From the NCBI GenBank assembly GCA_022567855.1, contig JADFGE010000032.1, positions 1 through 13,564 on the forward strand: 13,564 nucleotides of DNA. The letters run 5' to 3'. Each line of letters opens with the position of its first letter. Position 1 is the stretch's first letter. The position numbers were made by a program, and so were the translations under genes. The stretch comes from Planctomycetota bacterium (GTDB lineage Bacteria; Planctomycetota; Phycisphaerae; Phycisphaerales; SM1A02). The notes beneath the pieces are model-generated. The model worked only from the letters and a program-made list of their open reading frames with translations, did no database searches and was not told where the DNA came from. This document shows positions 1 to 8,208 of the stretch, piece after piece.

Positions 1-693
1 CTGGTTGCCAAGGCCGAGGCCGAAAGTCTGGATCTGGTGTCCCTGATGGCGCGGCTCGCCTGTAACACGCCGTGGGAGCGTTTGCTGGTGCCGGCCTTCG
101 TCTATTTCTTCCAGAAGCTCTACCCCTTCGCCTGGGTCAACGACCCGGACCGCCATACGGCGGCGGCGGCGGGCGGCTGCGTTCTGGTTCGCCGCCATGC
201 CCTGGCCGTGGCGGGCGGCATCGCGGCGATCAGCGGCGCCCTGATCGACGATTGCGCCCTGGCGCGGCTTATCAAGCGCCATGGCGCCATCTGGCTGGGC
301 CTCAGCGAGACCACCCTCAGCATTCGGCGCCATGGCGGGCTTGGGAATATCTGGGCCATGGTCGCCCGCACGGCCTTCTTCCAGCTACGCCATTCGGCGG
401 TTTTGCTGGCGGCGGCGGTGGCCGGCATGGTGGTGATCTATACGGCCCCGCCGACGGCGCTGGCCGGCGGCCTGCTGATCCGCGACGGTTCTCTGGCGGG
501 GCTCGGCCTGGCGGGCTGCTTGTTGATGGCGGGGGCCTATGGACCGACCCTCAGGCTCTACCGTCAACCTCTGGGGGCCGCGGTTTTCTTGCCCGTCGCG
601 GCGTTGCTCTATGTCGCCATGACGATCGATTCGGCTGTCCGCCATTGGCGCGGCCGCGGCGGCCGGTGGAAAGGCCGGATTCACGACGGATGA
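1..693 (+). CDS. hpnB: Glycosyltransferase family 2, hopanoid biosynthesis HpnB-like (5' partial)
   Basis: The frame is open from base 1, so the N-terminus lies outside the window; 230 residues are visible before TGA. The visible part matches the C-terminal half of HpnB-type family 2 glycosyltransferases: an ERLLVPAFVYFFQKLYPF segment, a VNDP motif, the AAAAGGCVLVRR acceptor region, and GALIDDCALARLIK, whose acidic residues belong to the catalytic end of the GT-A fold. Three hydrophobic segments follow, at about visible residues 139-160, 169-192 and 199-217, so the protein is probably anchored in the inner membrane. In the family, HpnB is linked to hopanoid lipid biosynthesis, although its exact reaction is less certain than that of the cyclase. 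No other hop/hpn gene is in the window. It belongs to the alphaproteobacterial-looking block. The family call is strong and the gene symbol is likely. Confidence 0.85.
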   Translation: MVAKAEAESLDLVSLMARLACNTPWERLLVPAFVYFFQKLYPFAWVNDPDRHTAAAAGGCVLVRRHALAVAGGIAAISGALIDDCALARLIKRHGAIWLGLSETTLSIRRHGGLGNIWAMVARTAFFQLRHSAVLLAAAVAGMVVIYTAPPTALAGGLLIRDGSLAGLGLAGCLLMAGAYGPTLRLYRQPLGAAVFLPVAALLYVAMTIDSAVRHWRGRGGRWKGRIHDG

Positions 694-799
694 ACAGACA
701 GTCAATTCCAAGCGGGCGCAATATGTTCGATTTCATTCACAGGACTCAATTCGAATATCGTTAAAGCGATTTTTACTAATTTACCGCTAGATTCAGTGG

Positions 800-2338
800 A
801 TGTTGGCAACGGCAGACAAACCGACAGCCGATCGGAAGGCTGATTTCAAGCTGGGCATCATCGCTTACCGTCAAGGCGACTATGATATAGCCCTGGAGAA
901 ATGGATTCCGCTTGCCAACGACGGCGCGGTCGAGGCCCAGGTCAATCTCGGCATCATGTACGCCAAGGGACAAGGCGTGGACCGGGATTCGGGCGCCGCG
1001 TTCAAATGGTACCGCATGGCCGCGGATAAGGGACACGCCAAGGCGGAATACAACATCGGCGTGATGTTTGAGAACGGCGAATCCGTCGAGCAGAGCTATG
1101 ACGAGGCGGCGCGATGGTACGGCCGCGCGGTCGATCACGGCAATCCGCAGGCCCACAGCGCCTTGGGCACGCTCCATGAGCATGGCCGGGGCATGGAAAA
1201 GAATATCAATCAGGCGATGCTGTGGTACGTCAAGGCCACCGAGAAGGGCTGCCTGCAGGGACAATATTCCCTGGCGCGCCTGTTGGAGAACGGCATCGGC
1301 GAGAAGCGCGATTACGTTCGCGCCGCCCAGCTTTATGCGGAAGCCGCCAAAAAGAAGCATCCGCCATCCTGCTACCGGCTGGGCCTGCTCTATGAATTGG
1401 GCAAAGGGGTCGATCAGGATTTTACCGCCGCCCGGCATCTCTTCAATACCGCCGCCGACAAGGGCTATACGGCGGCTTATCACAGCATGGGATTGCTCTA
1501 CCTGGAGGGCCGGGGCGTGCCGCTCGAAGATACCAAGGCGCAGATGTGGTTCCAGAAGGCGACCGATGCCCAACATGGCGATTCCCAATGCATCATGGGC
1601 CAGCTTTACGAGACCGGTCGCATCCTGACGAAAGATCCGCAAAAAGCCATGCGCTGGTACAGGCTGGCGGCGGCGCAGAATCATCCGGGCGGCAACTACG
1701 CGCTCGGCCTGATGTACGAGAACGGCGTCGGCATGGCCTCCGATTACGAAGAAGCCGCCGGCTTTTACAGAAAGGGGGCCGAGAGCAGCCATGGACCAAG
1801 CTGCTTCCGACTCGGCCTGATGTACAGGTCGGGCCGCGGCGTCGACAATGATGAGCCCCGGGCGATGGAGCTGTTTTCCGAGGCCGCGAAAGCCGATTAT
1901 CCCGAGGCCCTCGACCTGCTCGGCCTGATCTATCTGCACGGTAAGGCCGGCATCGCCGCGGACATCAGGCGCGGCCACGATTATCTCTTCAATGCGGCCG
2001 AGCAGGGCTATCCCCCCTCATGCTGCAACCTTGGCCAGATCTACCTCAAGGGAACCGGCGTCGAACAGGACATCCCCTTGGCGATCGATTGGTTCCGCAA
2101 GGGCGCCGATCAGGGCTACGCGGATGCCCAGTATTATCTCTCCATGATGTATATCGAAGCGAAAGCGGTCGAACGCGATCTGGTCGAGGCCTACATGTGG
2201 CTCGATCTCGCGGTGAAACAGGATCACCGCGGCGCCCTGAAGACGCGCGGTTCGATCTCCAAGCAATTGTCGCCGAGTGAGATCAACGAAGCCGAAACAC
2301 GCGCCCTGAGCTGGCGGCCGACAGCGACGTCAGGCTAA
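800..2338 (+). CDS. Sel1-repeat (TPR-like) protein, cytoplasmic
   Basis: This 512-residue protein is built almost wholly of about twelve Sel1-like repeats of roughly 36 residues, each showing A-x-x-x-LG-x-(M/L)Y-x-x-G-x-GV and then WY-x-x-AA-x-x-G. Repeats begin near residues 44, 80, 116, 152, 188, 224, 260, 296, 332, 368, 405 and 441. A typical Sel1 C-terminal tail follows (AYMWLDLAVKQD, then SPSEINEAE). There is no signal peptide or membrane segment, so it is probably a soluble scaffold, as usual for alpha/alpha solenoids; partners cannot be told. The start is the only in-frame ATG after a TAG at 788-790. No good ribosome-binding site precedes it, so initiation may be weak. The roughly 106-bp upstream gap is AT-rich compared with its surroundings and may hold the promoter, but I cannot fix boxes. 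No enzymatic domain is visible. Confidence 0.9.
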   Translation: MLATADKPTADRKADFKLGIIAYRQGDYDIALEKWIPLANDGAVEAQVNLGIMYAKGQGVDRDSGAAFKWYRMAADKGHAKAEYNIGVMFENGESVEQSYDEAARWYGRAVDHGNPQAHSALGTLHEHGRGMEKNINQAMLWYVKATEKGCLQGQYSLARLLENGIGEKRDYVRAAQLYAEAAKKKHPPSCYRLGLLYELGKGVDQDFTAARHLFNTAADKGYTAAYHSMGLLYLEGRGVPLEDTKAQMWFQKATDAQHGDSQCIMGQLYETGRILTKDPQKAMRWYRLAAAQNHPGGNYALGLMYENGVGMASDYEEAAGFYRKGAESSHGPSCFRLGLMYRSGRGVDNDEPRAMELFSEAAKADYPEALDLLGLIYLHGKAGIAADIRRGHDYLFNAAEQGYPPSCCNLGQIYLKGTGVEQDIPLAIDWFRKGADQGYADAQYYLSMMYIEAKAVERDLVEAYMWLDLAVKQDHRGALKTRGSISKQLSPSEINEAETRALSWRPTATSG

Positions 2339-2359
2339 TTCTCAAGCCGGCCTGCGAGG

Positions 2360-2390
2360 AAAAAAGGGGGGTCGGAACATCCGACCCCCC
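2360..2390 (-). terminator. Intrinsic terminator serving the minus-strand antiporter end
   Basis: A perfect 11-bp stem pairs GGGGGGTCGGA (2366-2376) with TCCGACCCCCC (2380-2390) around an ACA loop. Six A residues at 2360-2365 become a U-tract just after the stem on the minus strand, so the canonical direction is minus, about 105 nt beyond the stop at 2494. On the plus strand it lacks a U-tract but may still help end the Sel1 transcript. A second, weaker hairpin (CACCTT 2412-2417 with AAGGTG 2423-2428) lies in the same gap. Nothing else is seen in 2339-2493. Confidence 0.8.
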
Positions 2391-2493
2391 AATCAGGGAA
2401 TGCAGGGAGGACACCTTCTTCCAAGGTGCCACCCGTTATGATTAATATGCGGCGCCCCGTGCTGTCTGTGATGAGCGTCACCACGCCTTGGTG

Positions 2494-4302
2494 TTATGCG
2501 CTCTCATAGCGGCGCACCACCCGGGCCATGGTCAGGCCCTGGACGATGATCGAGAAGATCACCACCGCGTAAGTGGCGGCGAGCAATATCTCGCGCTCGG
2601 ACGTCGGCGGCAGGGATAGGGCCAGGGCGACCGAGATTCCGCCGCGCAAGCCGCCCCAGGTGAGGATCGGAATGGCGCCGGGCGAAAAGGCCAGCCGAAG
2701 GCGCAAAATCGATACCGGCACAGCCACGGCGACGAACCGGGCGGCCAGCGCCAGGGGGATAGCCAGGACGGCGGCGGTGAGAATATTCGGCGCGAAGGAT
2801 ATGGCGATGACCTCGAAGCCGATCAGCATGAACAGTATGGAATTGAGGATTTCGTCGATCAGCGACCAGAAGGTGTTGATATGCTCACGGGTCTTGTCGC
2901 TCATCGCCAGGCGCACGCCGTGATTGCCGATCAGCAGTCCGGCGACGACCACCGCGATCAGGCCCGAGACATGAATCTTCTGGGCGACGGCGTAGGCCAC
3001 CGTGACCAGGGCCAGGGTGATGATGACCTCGATATTGTGCTCGTCCAGCGAGCGCATGGCGAGAAAGGCGATCCAGCCCGCCGCCAGCCGAAGCCGGCCC
3101 TCTTCGAGCGCGGCCAGCGCGAGGTTGTGGATGGCGACGATGCAGCGTCCATCAAGCCGGACCACGCGGCGTGAGGCCGCCGCCCCGGCCTCGCGATCGC
3201 CGGCCCGGAAGCGGGCCCGGGCCAGATTCAACCACAGCTGCACGTCCTGGTCGTCGCGGGAGATGGCCTGCTCGAAAACAATGCCCGCCTCCGCCGACAG
3301 CCCGGCCTCGAGCAGCAGCGCCCCGAACTGGGGCAGGTCGGTGTGATGCTCGTCCTCGCCAGTGGCGGCCCGAAGCAGATCCAACTGCTCGATGAGATGT
3401 CGGCCGGCCTCCTCGACACGGCCTCGCCGTAGAAGCACCTCTCCGAGGCTGAGGCGGATCTGCGGAAACTCCGGATCGAGTCGGAAGACTAGCTCGAACT
3501 CGAGATGGGCCTGCTCGTACCGTCCAGCCCGCAAGGCGATTCCCCCAAGCCGATCGTGGGCGTCAACATTGGCCGGCTCCAGCTCCAGGACCCGGCGGAA
3601 CTTCTCTGCGGCCTCGGGCATCCGTCCCATCTCCACTAGCAGCTCACCGAAGTCCAGCAGCGTATCGATATTGCCGGGGTCGTTACGAAGGTCGCGCAGA
3701 TACATCTGCAATGCGCGGCGATGACGGCCGGTGGCGGTATACACCGCTCCCAGCCGGGCTCGAAGGCGGGGGATCGTCGGGTCGAGTCGCAACGCCTCGC
3801 GCAGGCACCATTCGGCCCGGTCATACGCCGCACGCTGCATCAGACTCTCAGCCATCGTCGCCAGGCAATGCGCGCTTGATTCGGGCAAGGCGTGCTGCGC
3901 GAGATAGAACGCTGTCTCGGCCTCATCATGCGCCCCCAGCCGTAGGTGGCTTTCGATCAGGTGTGCGTAGGCCGCCTCGCATTGAGGATCGGTCCGCAGC
4001 GCGTCCTGCAGCAGCTCGACCGCCCGGTCGAACTGGCCGAGACGATTGGCGACGATGCCGGCGGCCATCAGCGGATCGATCTGACCGGGCAGGAGGGAGA
4101 TCGTCCGCTCATAGCAGGTCAAAGCCTCGGCCTCGCGACCGGCGGCCTCCAGCGTCAAGCCGAGGTTGAAATGCCATTCGCCCTGATGCGGGTTCAGCGA
4201 CAGTGCCTTGCGGAGTTCGGCCTCGGCCTCCGCCCAGCGACCCCGCTCATACATTTCCAGCGCCCGATCGGCGTGTTCCTCGGCGTCAAACCATTCGCTC
4301 AT
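2494..4302 (-). CDS. Chimeric ORF: TPR-repeat protein joined in frame to the C-terminal half of a CPA1/NhaP-type Na+/H+ antiporter
   Basis: From ATG at 4302-4300 the ORF gives 602 residues; GGGAG lies 9 nt upstream. An in-frame extension upstream of this ATG only mirrors the divergent lipoprotein gene and was discarded. Residues about 8-400 are tandem TPR helices with typical signs (G-x-x-x-EA, then A-L-x-L-x-P), about eleven repeats, with no signal peptide: a soluble scaffold. From about residue 412 the sequence switches abruptly to the antiporter: AMRSLDEHNIEVIITLAL, HVSG...GLLIGNHG, AMSDKTREH...FW..IDEILN, and WGGLRGGISVALALSLP near 549-565, a conserved late helix of CPA1 exchangers. Only about six membrane helices are present; the N-terminal half with the ion-binding helices is absent. 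An assembly join is most likely, so this may be two separate truncated genes. Domain calls are strong; the fused product is doubtful. Confidence 0.75.
   Translation of the reverse strand: MSEWFDAEEHADRALEMYERGRWAEAEAELRKALSLNPHQGEWHFNLGLTLEAAGREAEALTCYERTISLLPGQIDPLMAAGIVANRLGQFDRAVELLQDALRTDPQCEAAYAHLIESHLRLGAHDEAETAFYLAQHALPESSAHCLATMAESLMQRAAYDRAEWCLREALRLDPTIPRLRARLGAVYTATGRHRRALQMYLRDLRNDPGNIDTLLDFGELLVEMGRMPEAAEKFRRVLELEPANVDAHDRLGGIALRAGRYEQAHLEFELVFRLDPEFPQIRLSLGEVLLRRGRVEEAGRHLIEQLDLLRAATGEDEHHTDLPQFGALLLEAGLSAEAGIVFEQAISRDDQDVQLWLNLARARFRAGDREAGAAASRRVVRLDGRCIVAIHNLALAALEEGRLRLAAGWIAFLAMRSLDEHNIEVIITLALVTVAYAVAQKIHVSGLIAVVVAGLLIGNHGVRLAMSDKTREHINTFWSLIDEILNSILFMLIGFEVIAISFAPNILTAAVLAIPLALAARFVAVAVPVSILRLRLAFSPGAIPILTWGGLRGGISVALALSLPPTSEREILLAATYAVVIFSIIVQGLTMARVVRRYESA
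3061..3100. other. Probable chimeric junction between two genomic sources
   Basis: Fused-ORF residues about 402-414 (R-L-R-L-A-A-G-W-I-A-F-L) could belong to either a TPR helix or the helix before the antiporter's conserved RSLDEHN segment. The switch must therefore fall here, perhaps at a short shared sequence. On the low-coordinate side the genes look alphaproteobacterial, on the other side planctomycete-like. No insertion sequence, tRNA or attachment site marks the point. Confidence 0.6.
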
Positions 4303-4413
4303 GAACGGGCGCTCCCGCTCGTCGTTACTTCGGGTTGCTCCACCGGCGAGATGTAGCCGATACGATGCAACGCGATCGCATGGTACTACTGTAGTCTTGC
4401 CTCGGCAGTGCGA

Positions 4414-6606
4414 ATGTCCAAATATCGCGGAGAAATCGGAGGCGGCAGGGCGGCGTGGTGGCTTGTTGCCGGCGTGGCCGGCTGGCTCGTCGGCTGCGCC
4501 GAGCCCAGCTCGGCGTCGTTGGCCCGGCCGGGGGCCCTCTCCGCGGTCGGGACGGACCCGGCTCAGGACGATCCGGAGGATCTGACGGCCCAGCAGCGTC
4601 GGCAACTGGAAATCTTCCAGAGCATGTTGCTGAGCCCTCCGACGGCCGAGATTGAGCCGGCCACACGGCGAGGCGCGGCCGAGGAGCTCATCGCCATGCG
4701 GCTGGCCCCGGCCACCGCCATCCTTCGCCAGGCTCTGGGCAGCGGTCGCGGCCCGGTGGTAGTCGCCGTGATCGAGGCGATGGAGGCTTCGCCTCAGCCG
4801 GTCGCGGGATTGCTGCAGAGCGTCATCGCAACGCTGCAGGCCGGGTCGCCCCAGATCGTCGAACGGCTCAGTTCCCTGCTGCCGCGCTACGGGGAGCCGG
4901 CGTTGCAACTCGCCGGGTCGATGGCGTTGGACCCCGGCGCGTCCGCGGCCTCGCGCCTGGGCCCGATCACCGCCTTGGGGTCGTTTCGTAGCCGCCAGAG
5001 TGCCGGCTATTTGATGACGCTGCTGGAGCGCGAACCTCCGGAACCGGCCGAGGTCGTGGCGGGCGCATGCCGCAGCCTCGAGCGCCTCACCGGTTTCCCG
5101 TTCGGGTCCGATGCCGAGCGCTGGCGAACGTGGTGGGCGGAACATAAGGACGAGCCCCTGGAAAACTGGCTGCGCATCATGGTGCAGCAGCTCAGCGCCC
5201 ATGTCGCCGATCTCGAGCAACGGATTCAGCAGCTCAAGCGTAACAACGACACCATCGCCCAGCGCGTGGTCGAGGCGGAGCGGGAGGTATTCGTGCGCCT
5301 TTCGCCTGAAGATCAGTTCGCCCGCTTGGGTGTGCTGCTAAGCGATCCCTTGACGCCAATTCGCCAGTTTGCCGTCGACCGGGTGGAAAAGCTGCTTCGC
5401 GACAGCGAGCTGGCGCCGATCCAGGTGCAGGACAAGCTGGCCCAGCGACTGGCCGATGCGGGCGAAGGCCGGTCGTTACGGCTGTCGGTGGCTCGGCTGC
5501 TGAACGACTTGAACTATCCGCGCACCGGAGAACTTGTCGCGGCGGCCCTGGCGTCGGAATCGGATCCAACTCGGGCCGCCGGGTATCTGGAGATCCTGGT
5601 CAAGCGGCCAAGCCCGTCTGCGCTGGACGTGCTGACGACCTGGCTCAACGACGTGCAGGCTGGACGGGCGGCTGCGGATGCAGCGTGGGCCCTTGTCAAC
5701 AGCGCAGCCCTCGACGAGGACGCTCTGGCCGAGCTTCGCCCCAACGCGCGTCACGCCGCTTCACAGCACACGACGCCGGCCCACGTCCGACTCCTGGCCG
5801 GCCTTGGGGAGAATGCTGATCGCTCGCGCATTGAAAACTGGCTCGATTCGGATGATCCTGCCATACGCAGCGCGGCGGCCGAAGGGCTGAGCTGGGCCGG
5901 CGTGTTAGCGCCCTTGCAGCAGCGTGCGACCGACGAGGCGATCTACCCGCATTGCATCCGATTGATCGCTCAAGGCGACGCGGATCTCACCACGCTGCGC
6001 GAGCTGGTTCGGATCGTTCCGCCCCAGCCGCATCATCAGATGTGGATGGTCGCCACGGCTGGGTTCTTCGGCAAACTCCCGCTGGGCGAGATGCTGCAAG
6101 GCGACGATATCCTCGCCTCGTTCGACCACGTTGATCAAACACTTCGTGTCGCGGTTCTGGCACGAGCCGCCCGGTTGCCCGATGACGCGCTGCCGGCCGA
6201 TCAACGCGCGGCGCTTTTCGTGCGCTTGGCGGAGTTGCGGCTGGCGACCGGGAACCCGCAATCGGCGCACGATCTGTTGGTGCGGATCGACGAGGCGTCG
6301 GCGCCGCTGAATCTCGGTCCGCTTCGGTTCCGTGCGGCCGCCCTTGCCGGGCACTATGACATCGCTGCGGGATTAAACAACGACGCGGCGGCCTGGGTGG
6401 CCTTGCTGACGGAACTGGCACAATCTGATGCGGTCTCCGCGGTCAAGCTGCGTGACGAGATTCAGCGACGGTTCGAAGGTGCGTTTGATGAGCAGACGCA
6501 AGCGGCCTTTGATGCGGCCAACCAGTCCCTGCCTGACCAAACACCCGTGCCGGGGGCGGGGGTGCCGGGGGCGCCGGGGGTCGCAGGGTCTGATTCATTG
6601 CCGTGA
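4414..6606 (+). CDS. HEAT-repeat-like lipoprotein with central coiled coil
   Basis: The ATG at 4414 gives 730 residues; a GTG at 4408 in the same frame would add two, and neither has a clear ribosome-binding site. The N-terminus is a lipoprotein signal: GGGR, a hydrophobic stretch (WWLVAGVAGWLVG), then the lipobox L-V-G-C with Cys28, implying lipidation after export. Alpha-helical HEAT-like repeats follow at about 80-225, then a tryptophan-rich element (ERWRTWW...ENWL, about 235-252), a predicted coiled coil (about 255-295) and more HEAT-like helices to about 690. The C-terminus is a short Pro/Gly/Ala/Val-rich tail coded by tandem G-rich DNA. This layout recalls planctomycete envelope scaffold proteins; no catalytic motif is seen. 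It diverges from the TPR gene across about 110 bp and overlaps the sirtuin start by 4 nt, so the two are probably cotranscribed. The molecular role is unknown. Confidence 0.8.
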   Translation: MSKYRGEIGGGRAAWWLVAGVAGWLVGCAEPSSASLARPGALSAVGTDPAQDDPEDLTAQQRRQLEIFQSMLLSPPTAEIEPATRRGAAEELIAMRLAPATAILRQALGSGRGPVVVAVIEAMEASPQPVAGLLQSVIATLQAGSPQIVERLSSLLPRYGEPALQLAGSMALDPGASAASRLGPITALGSFRSRQSAGYLMTLLEREPPEPAEVVAGACRSLERLTGFPFGSDAERWRTWWAEHKDEPLENWLRIMVQQLSAHVADLEQRIQQLKRNNDTIAQRVVEAEREVFVRLSPEDQFARLGVLLSDPLTPIRQFAVDRVEKLLRDSELAPIQVQDKLAQRLADAGEGRSLRLSVARLLNDLNYPRTGELVAAALASESDPTRAAGYLEILVKRPSPSALDVLTTWLNDVQAGRAAADAAWALVNSAALDEDALAELRPNARHAASQHTTPAHVRLLAGLGENADRSRIENWLDSDDPAIRSAAAEGLSWAGVLAPLQQRATDEAIYPHCIRLIAQGDADLTTLRELVRIVPPQPHHQMWMVATAGFFGKLPLGEMLQGDDILASFDHVDQTLRVAVLARAARLPDDALPADQRAALFVRLAELRLATGNPQSAHDLLVRIDEASAPLNLGPLRFRAAALAGHYDIAAGLNNDAAAWVALLTELAQSDAVSAVKLRDEIQRRFEGAFDEQTQAAFDAANQSLPDQTPVPGAGVPGAPGVAGSDSLP

Positions 6607-7331
6607 TCGACCAGGCCGGACGAATCCTCCGTGAGGCAAGTCGGGTGGTCTCGTTTTCCGGAGCGGGGCTGAGCGCCGAATCAGGCGTACCCACATTCCG
6701 AGACGCCCAAACGGGCGGACTTTGGGCCAAGCACGATCCCATGCGGCTCGCTTCGCCGCAAGGATTTGCCGAAGATCCGCAACTCGTTAGTGAGTGGTAT
6801 TCCCATCGACGGCGTGCGATCGCTGATGCTCAACCCAATGGCGCGCATATCGCTCTTGCGCGACATCCAGAAATGATCCATGTCACGCAGAACGTCGACG
6901 ATCTGCTGCAACGGGCCGGCGCGAAACAAGTGATTCAACTCCACGGAACGATCGCGGCGGATCGCTGCCACGCGTCCTGCGGGTATGAGGAATCGATCGA
7001 CCTATCCGATCCGCCGGGTCTTCGGCGTTGTCCGGACTGTGGCGATCAGCTTCGCCCGGCGGTTGTGTGGTTCGGCGAAGCACTCCCGAGCAGCACTTGG
7101 ACTGATGCTGAACAAGCGTGCCGCGACTGCGACGTTCTGCTGGTCATTGGAACCAGCGCTGTGGTCTACCCGGCGGCGGGTCTGATCGGTCTCGCAAAGT
7201 CCGCCGGGGCAGGGATCATCATTGTCAATACGCACCAAAGCGACGCAAGCTCTCTGGCGGACGTGGAACTGCTTGGCAGGGCCAGCGAGGTTATTCCGGC
7301 GCTTCTCGATGAGCTGGTGAAACCTAGGTGA
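6603..7331 (+). CDS. cobB: Sir2-family NAD-dependent protein deacylase (class III-like sirtuin)
   Basis: At 242 residues this is a complete single-domain sirtuin. Visible motifs are the NAD-binding GAGLSAESGVPTFR (20-33), TQNVDDLLQRAG (95-106), catalytic His114 in LHG, a zinc site with Cys122/Cys126 and Cys143/Cys146, RPAVVWFGE (151-159) and GTSAVVYPA (183-191). Tyr66 and Arg69 sit in the Y-x-x-R arrangement that, in SIRT5 and CobB, binds acidic acyl groups, so desuccinylase or demalonylase activity is plausible alongside deacetylation. The start is GTG, overlapping the lipoprotein stop as GTGA, with no separate ribosome-binding site, which suggests translational coupling. Its 3' end overlaps the convergent membrane-protein gene by 8 nt. 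It should act in the cytoplasm. Family certain; acyl preference inferred. Confidence 0.92.
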   Translation: MIDQAGRILREASRVVSFSGAGLSAESGVPTFRDAQTGGLWAKHDPMRLASPQGFAEDPQLVSEWYSHRRRAIADAQPNGAHIALARHPEMIHVTQNVDDLLQRAGAKQVIQLHGTIAADRCHASCGYEESIDLSDPPGLRRCPDCGDQLRPAVVWFGEALPSSTWTDAEQACRDCDVLLVIGTSAVVYPAAGLIGLAKSAGAGIIIVNTHQSDASSLADVELLGRASEVIPALLDELVKPR

Positions 7332-8208
7332 ACACCAATTCGGCGATCGTCGCTAGCAGAAAGAGGATCAGTGTGAGCACCGCTGTAATTCGCCCAGCAT
7401 GTTCAAGTTGGAGGTATCGCCGACACCCCAGGTACCACCAATTCGCCATCCACACCGTGCAAGGCAGCACAAGGGCCATGCCTGGCAGAAGCTGTAATAA
7501 GAAGGTCGTCAGAACCGAAGAACCAACGTGCCGTCGCCAATAGAACGGATCGACCGCGTCGGCGAGTCCATTCAACCCGATGATGTGCAATATCAACTTC
7601 ACGGCGCACCACGCACACGCGATCGTGATCGGCACTATGAGCGAGTAGAAAAAAATCCGAACGATGTGCCGACGTCGAACTCTCGCTTGGCGCAGTGTCG
7701 TTGGAATGAGCGCGAAGATGACGGGCATCGCGAAGAGCGCCACGGGCAAGCCGGGCATGAGTCGTATGATCGTTCGGGGCATGCGCAAAGTCGCCTCAAG
7801 AATTCCGTACTGCTGAAACGAACGGCCCACGAAAAACCCCTTTAGTCGCCATTGGTAATCCGGCAAGACCAATGTCGTGATCAGCAGCACCGCCCCGGCC
7901 AGCGCCAACAATCCCGTTACAACCGCCGCCGGCATCAAATGAACCGGATCGGTCAGTCGCACCTCGCGCCAGAACCGGCGAGGTCGAAACGCATAGAGCA
8001 CCGTTTGCAGGAATCGAGACAACGGCCTTCGCCGCCAGTGATATTCGAACAGCCACGGATGCACCGTGAGCACGAAGACTCGATGCCAGTCAAACTCCAA
8101 TCCGCATTCATTGCACCGGCCTCGAATCGGACACTGCTTGGTCCACGTCGAGACCGTCCCGTCAAGGTTGTAACCGCATCGTGGACATTCCGCGGACGGC
8201 CGGGTCAT
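7324..8208 (-). CDS. Membrane protein with N-terminal zinc ribbon, Phycisphaerae-type
   Basis: The ORF has 294 residues. The first 40 hold a zinc-ribbon-like cluster, CPRCGYNLDG (Cys8, Cys11), CPIRGRC (Cys26, Cys32) and CNECGLEFDW (Cys35), placed on the cytoplasmic side by the basic region that follows (HWRRRPLSRF, RPRRFWREVR). About five hydrophobic segments come next, near 93-114, 153-170, 185-212, 231-253 and 273-292. This mix of a ribbon with C-G-Y-x-L-x-G and C-x-E-C-G-L-E-F plus a multi-pass body is one I associate with uncharacterised Phycisphaerae/planctomycete proteins; I cannot name a function. AGGGG lies 12 nt before the ATG. It is divergent from fumarase across 85 bp, so the two promoters probably share that gap, though I could not define boxes. 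Confidence 0.7.
   Translation of the reverse strand: MTRPSAECPRCGYNLDGTVSTWTKQCPIRGRCNECGLEFDWHRVFVLTVHPWLFEYHWRRRPLSRFLQTVLYAFRPRRFWREVRLTDPVHLMPAAVVTGLLALAGAVLLITTLVLPDYQWRLKGFFVGRSFQQYGILEATLRMPRTIIRLMPGLPVALFAMPVIFALIPTTLRQARVRRRHIVRIFFYSLIVPITIACAWCAVKLILHIIGLNGLADAVDPFYWRRHVGSSVLTTFLLQLLPGMALVLPCTVWMANWWYLGCRRYLQLEHAGRITAVLTLILFLLATIAELVFT

Noticed and set aside
776..1978. A 400-codon minus-strand ORF opposite the Sel1 gene
   Set aside because: It mirrors the periodic Sel1 repeats, and the plus-strand frame has clear family motifs over its whole length.
800..4302. A linked Sel1/TPR signalling or defence system
   Set aside because: The two repeat proteins fall on opposite sides of a likely chimeric junction, and no effector, nuclease or toxin domain is present.
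4303..4413. Promoter boxes in the divergent TPR/lipoprotein gap
   Set aside because: TTGCTC at 4336 and TACGAT at 4362 are 20 nt apart, outside the usual spacing, and no better pair was found on either strand.
4303..5220. A 306-residue N-terminal extension of the minus-strand TPR ORF
   Set aside because: It lies antisense to the clear HEAT-repeat lipoprotein, has low-complexity Arg/Gln/Gly composition, and the ATG at 4302 has a ribosome-binding site and starts the TPR fold.
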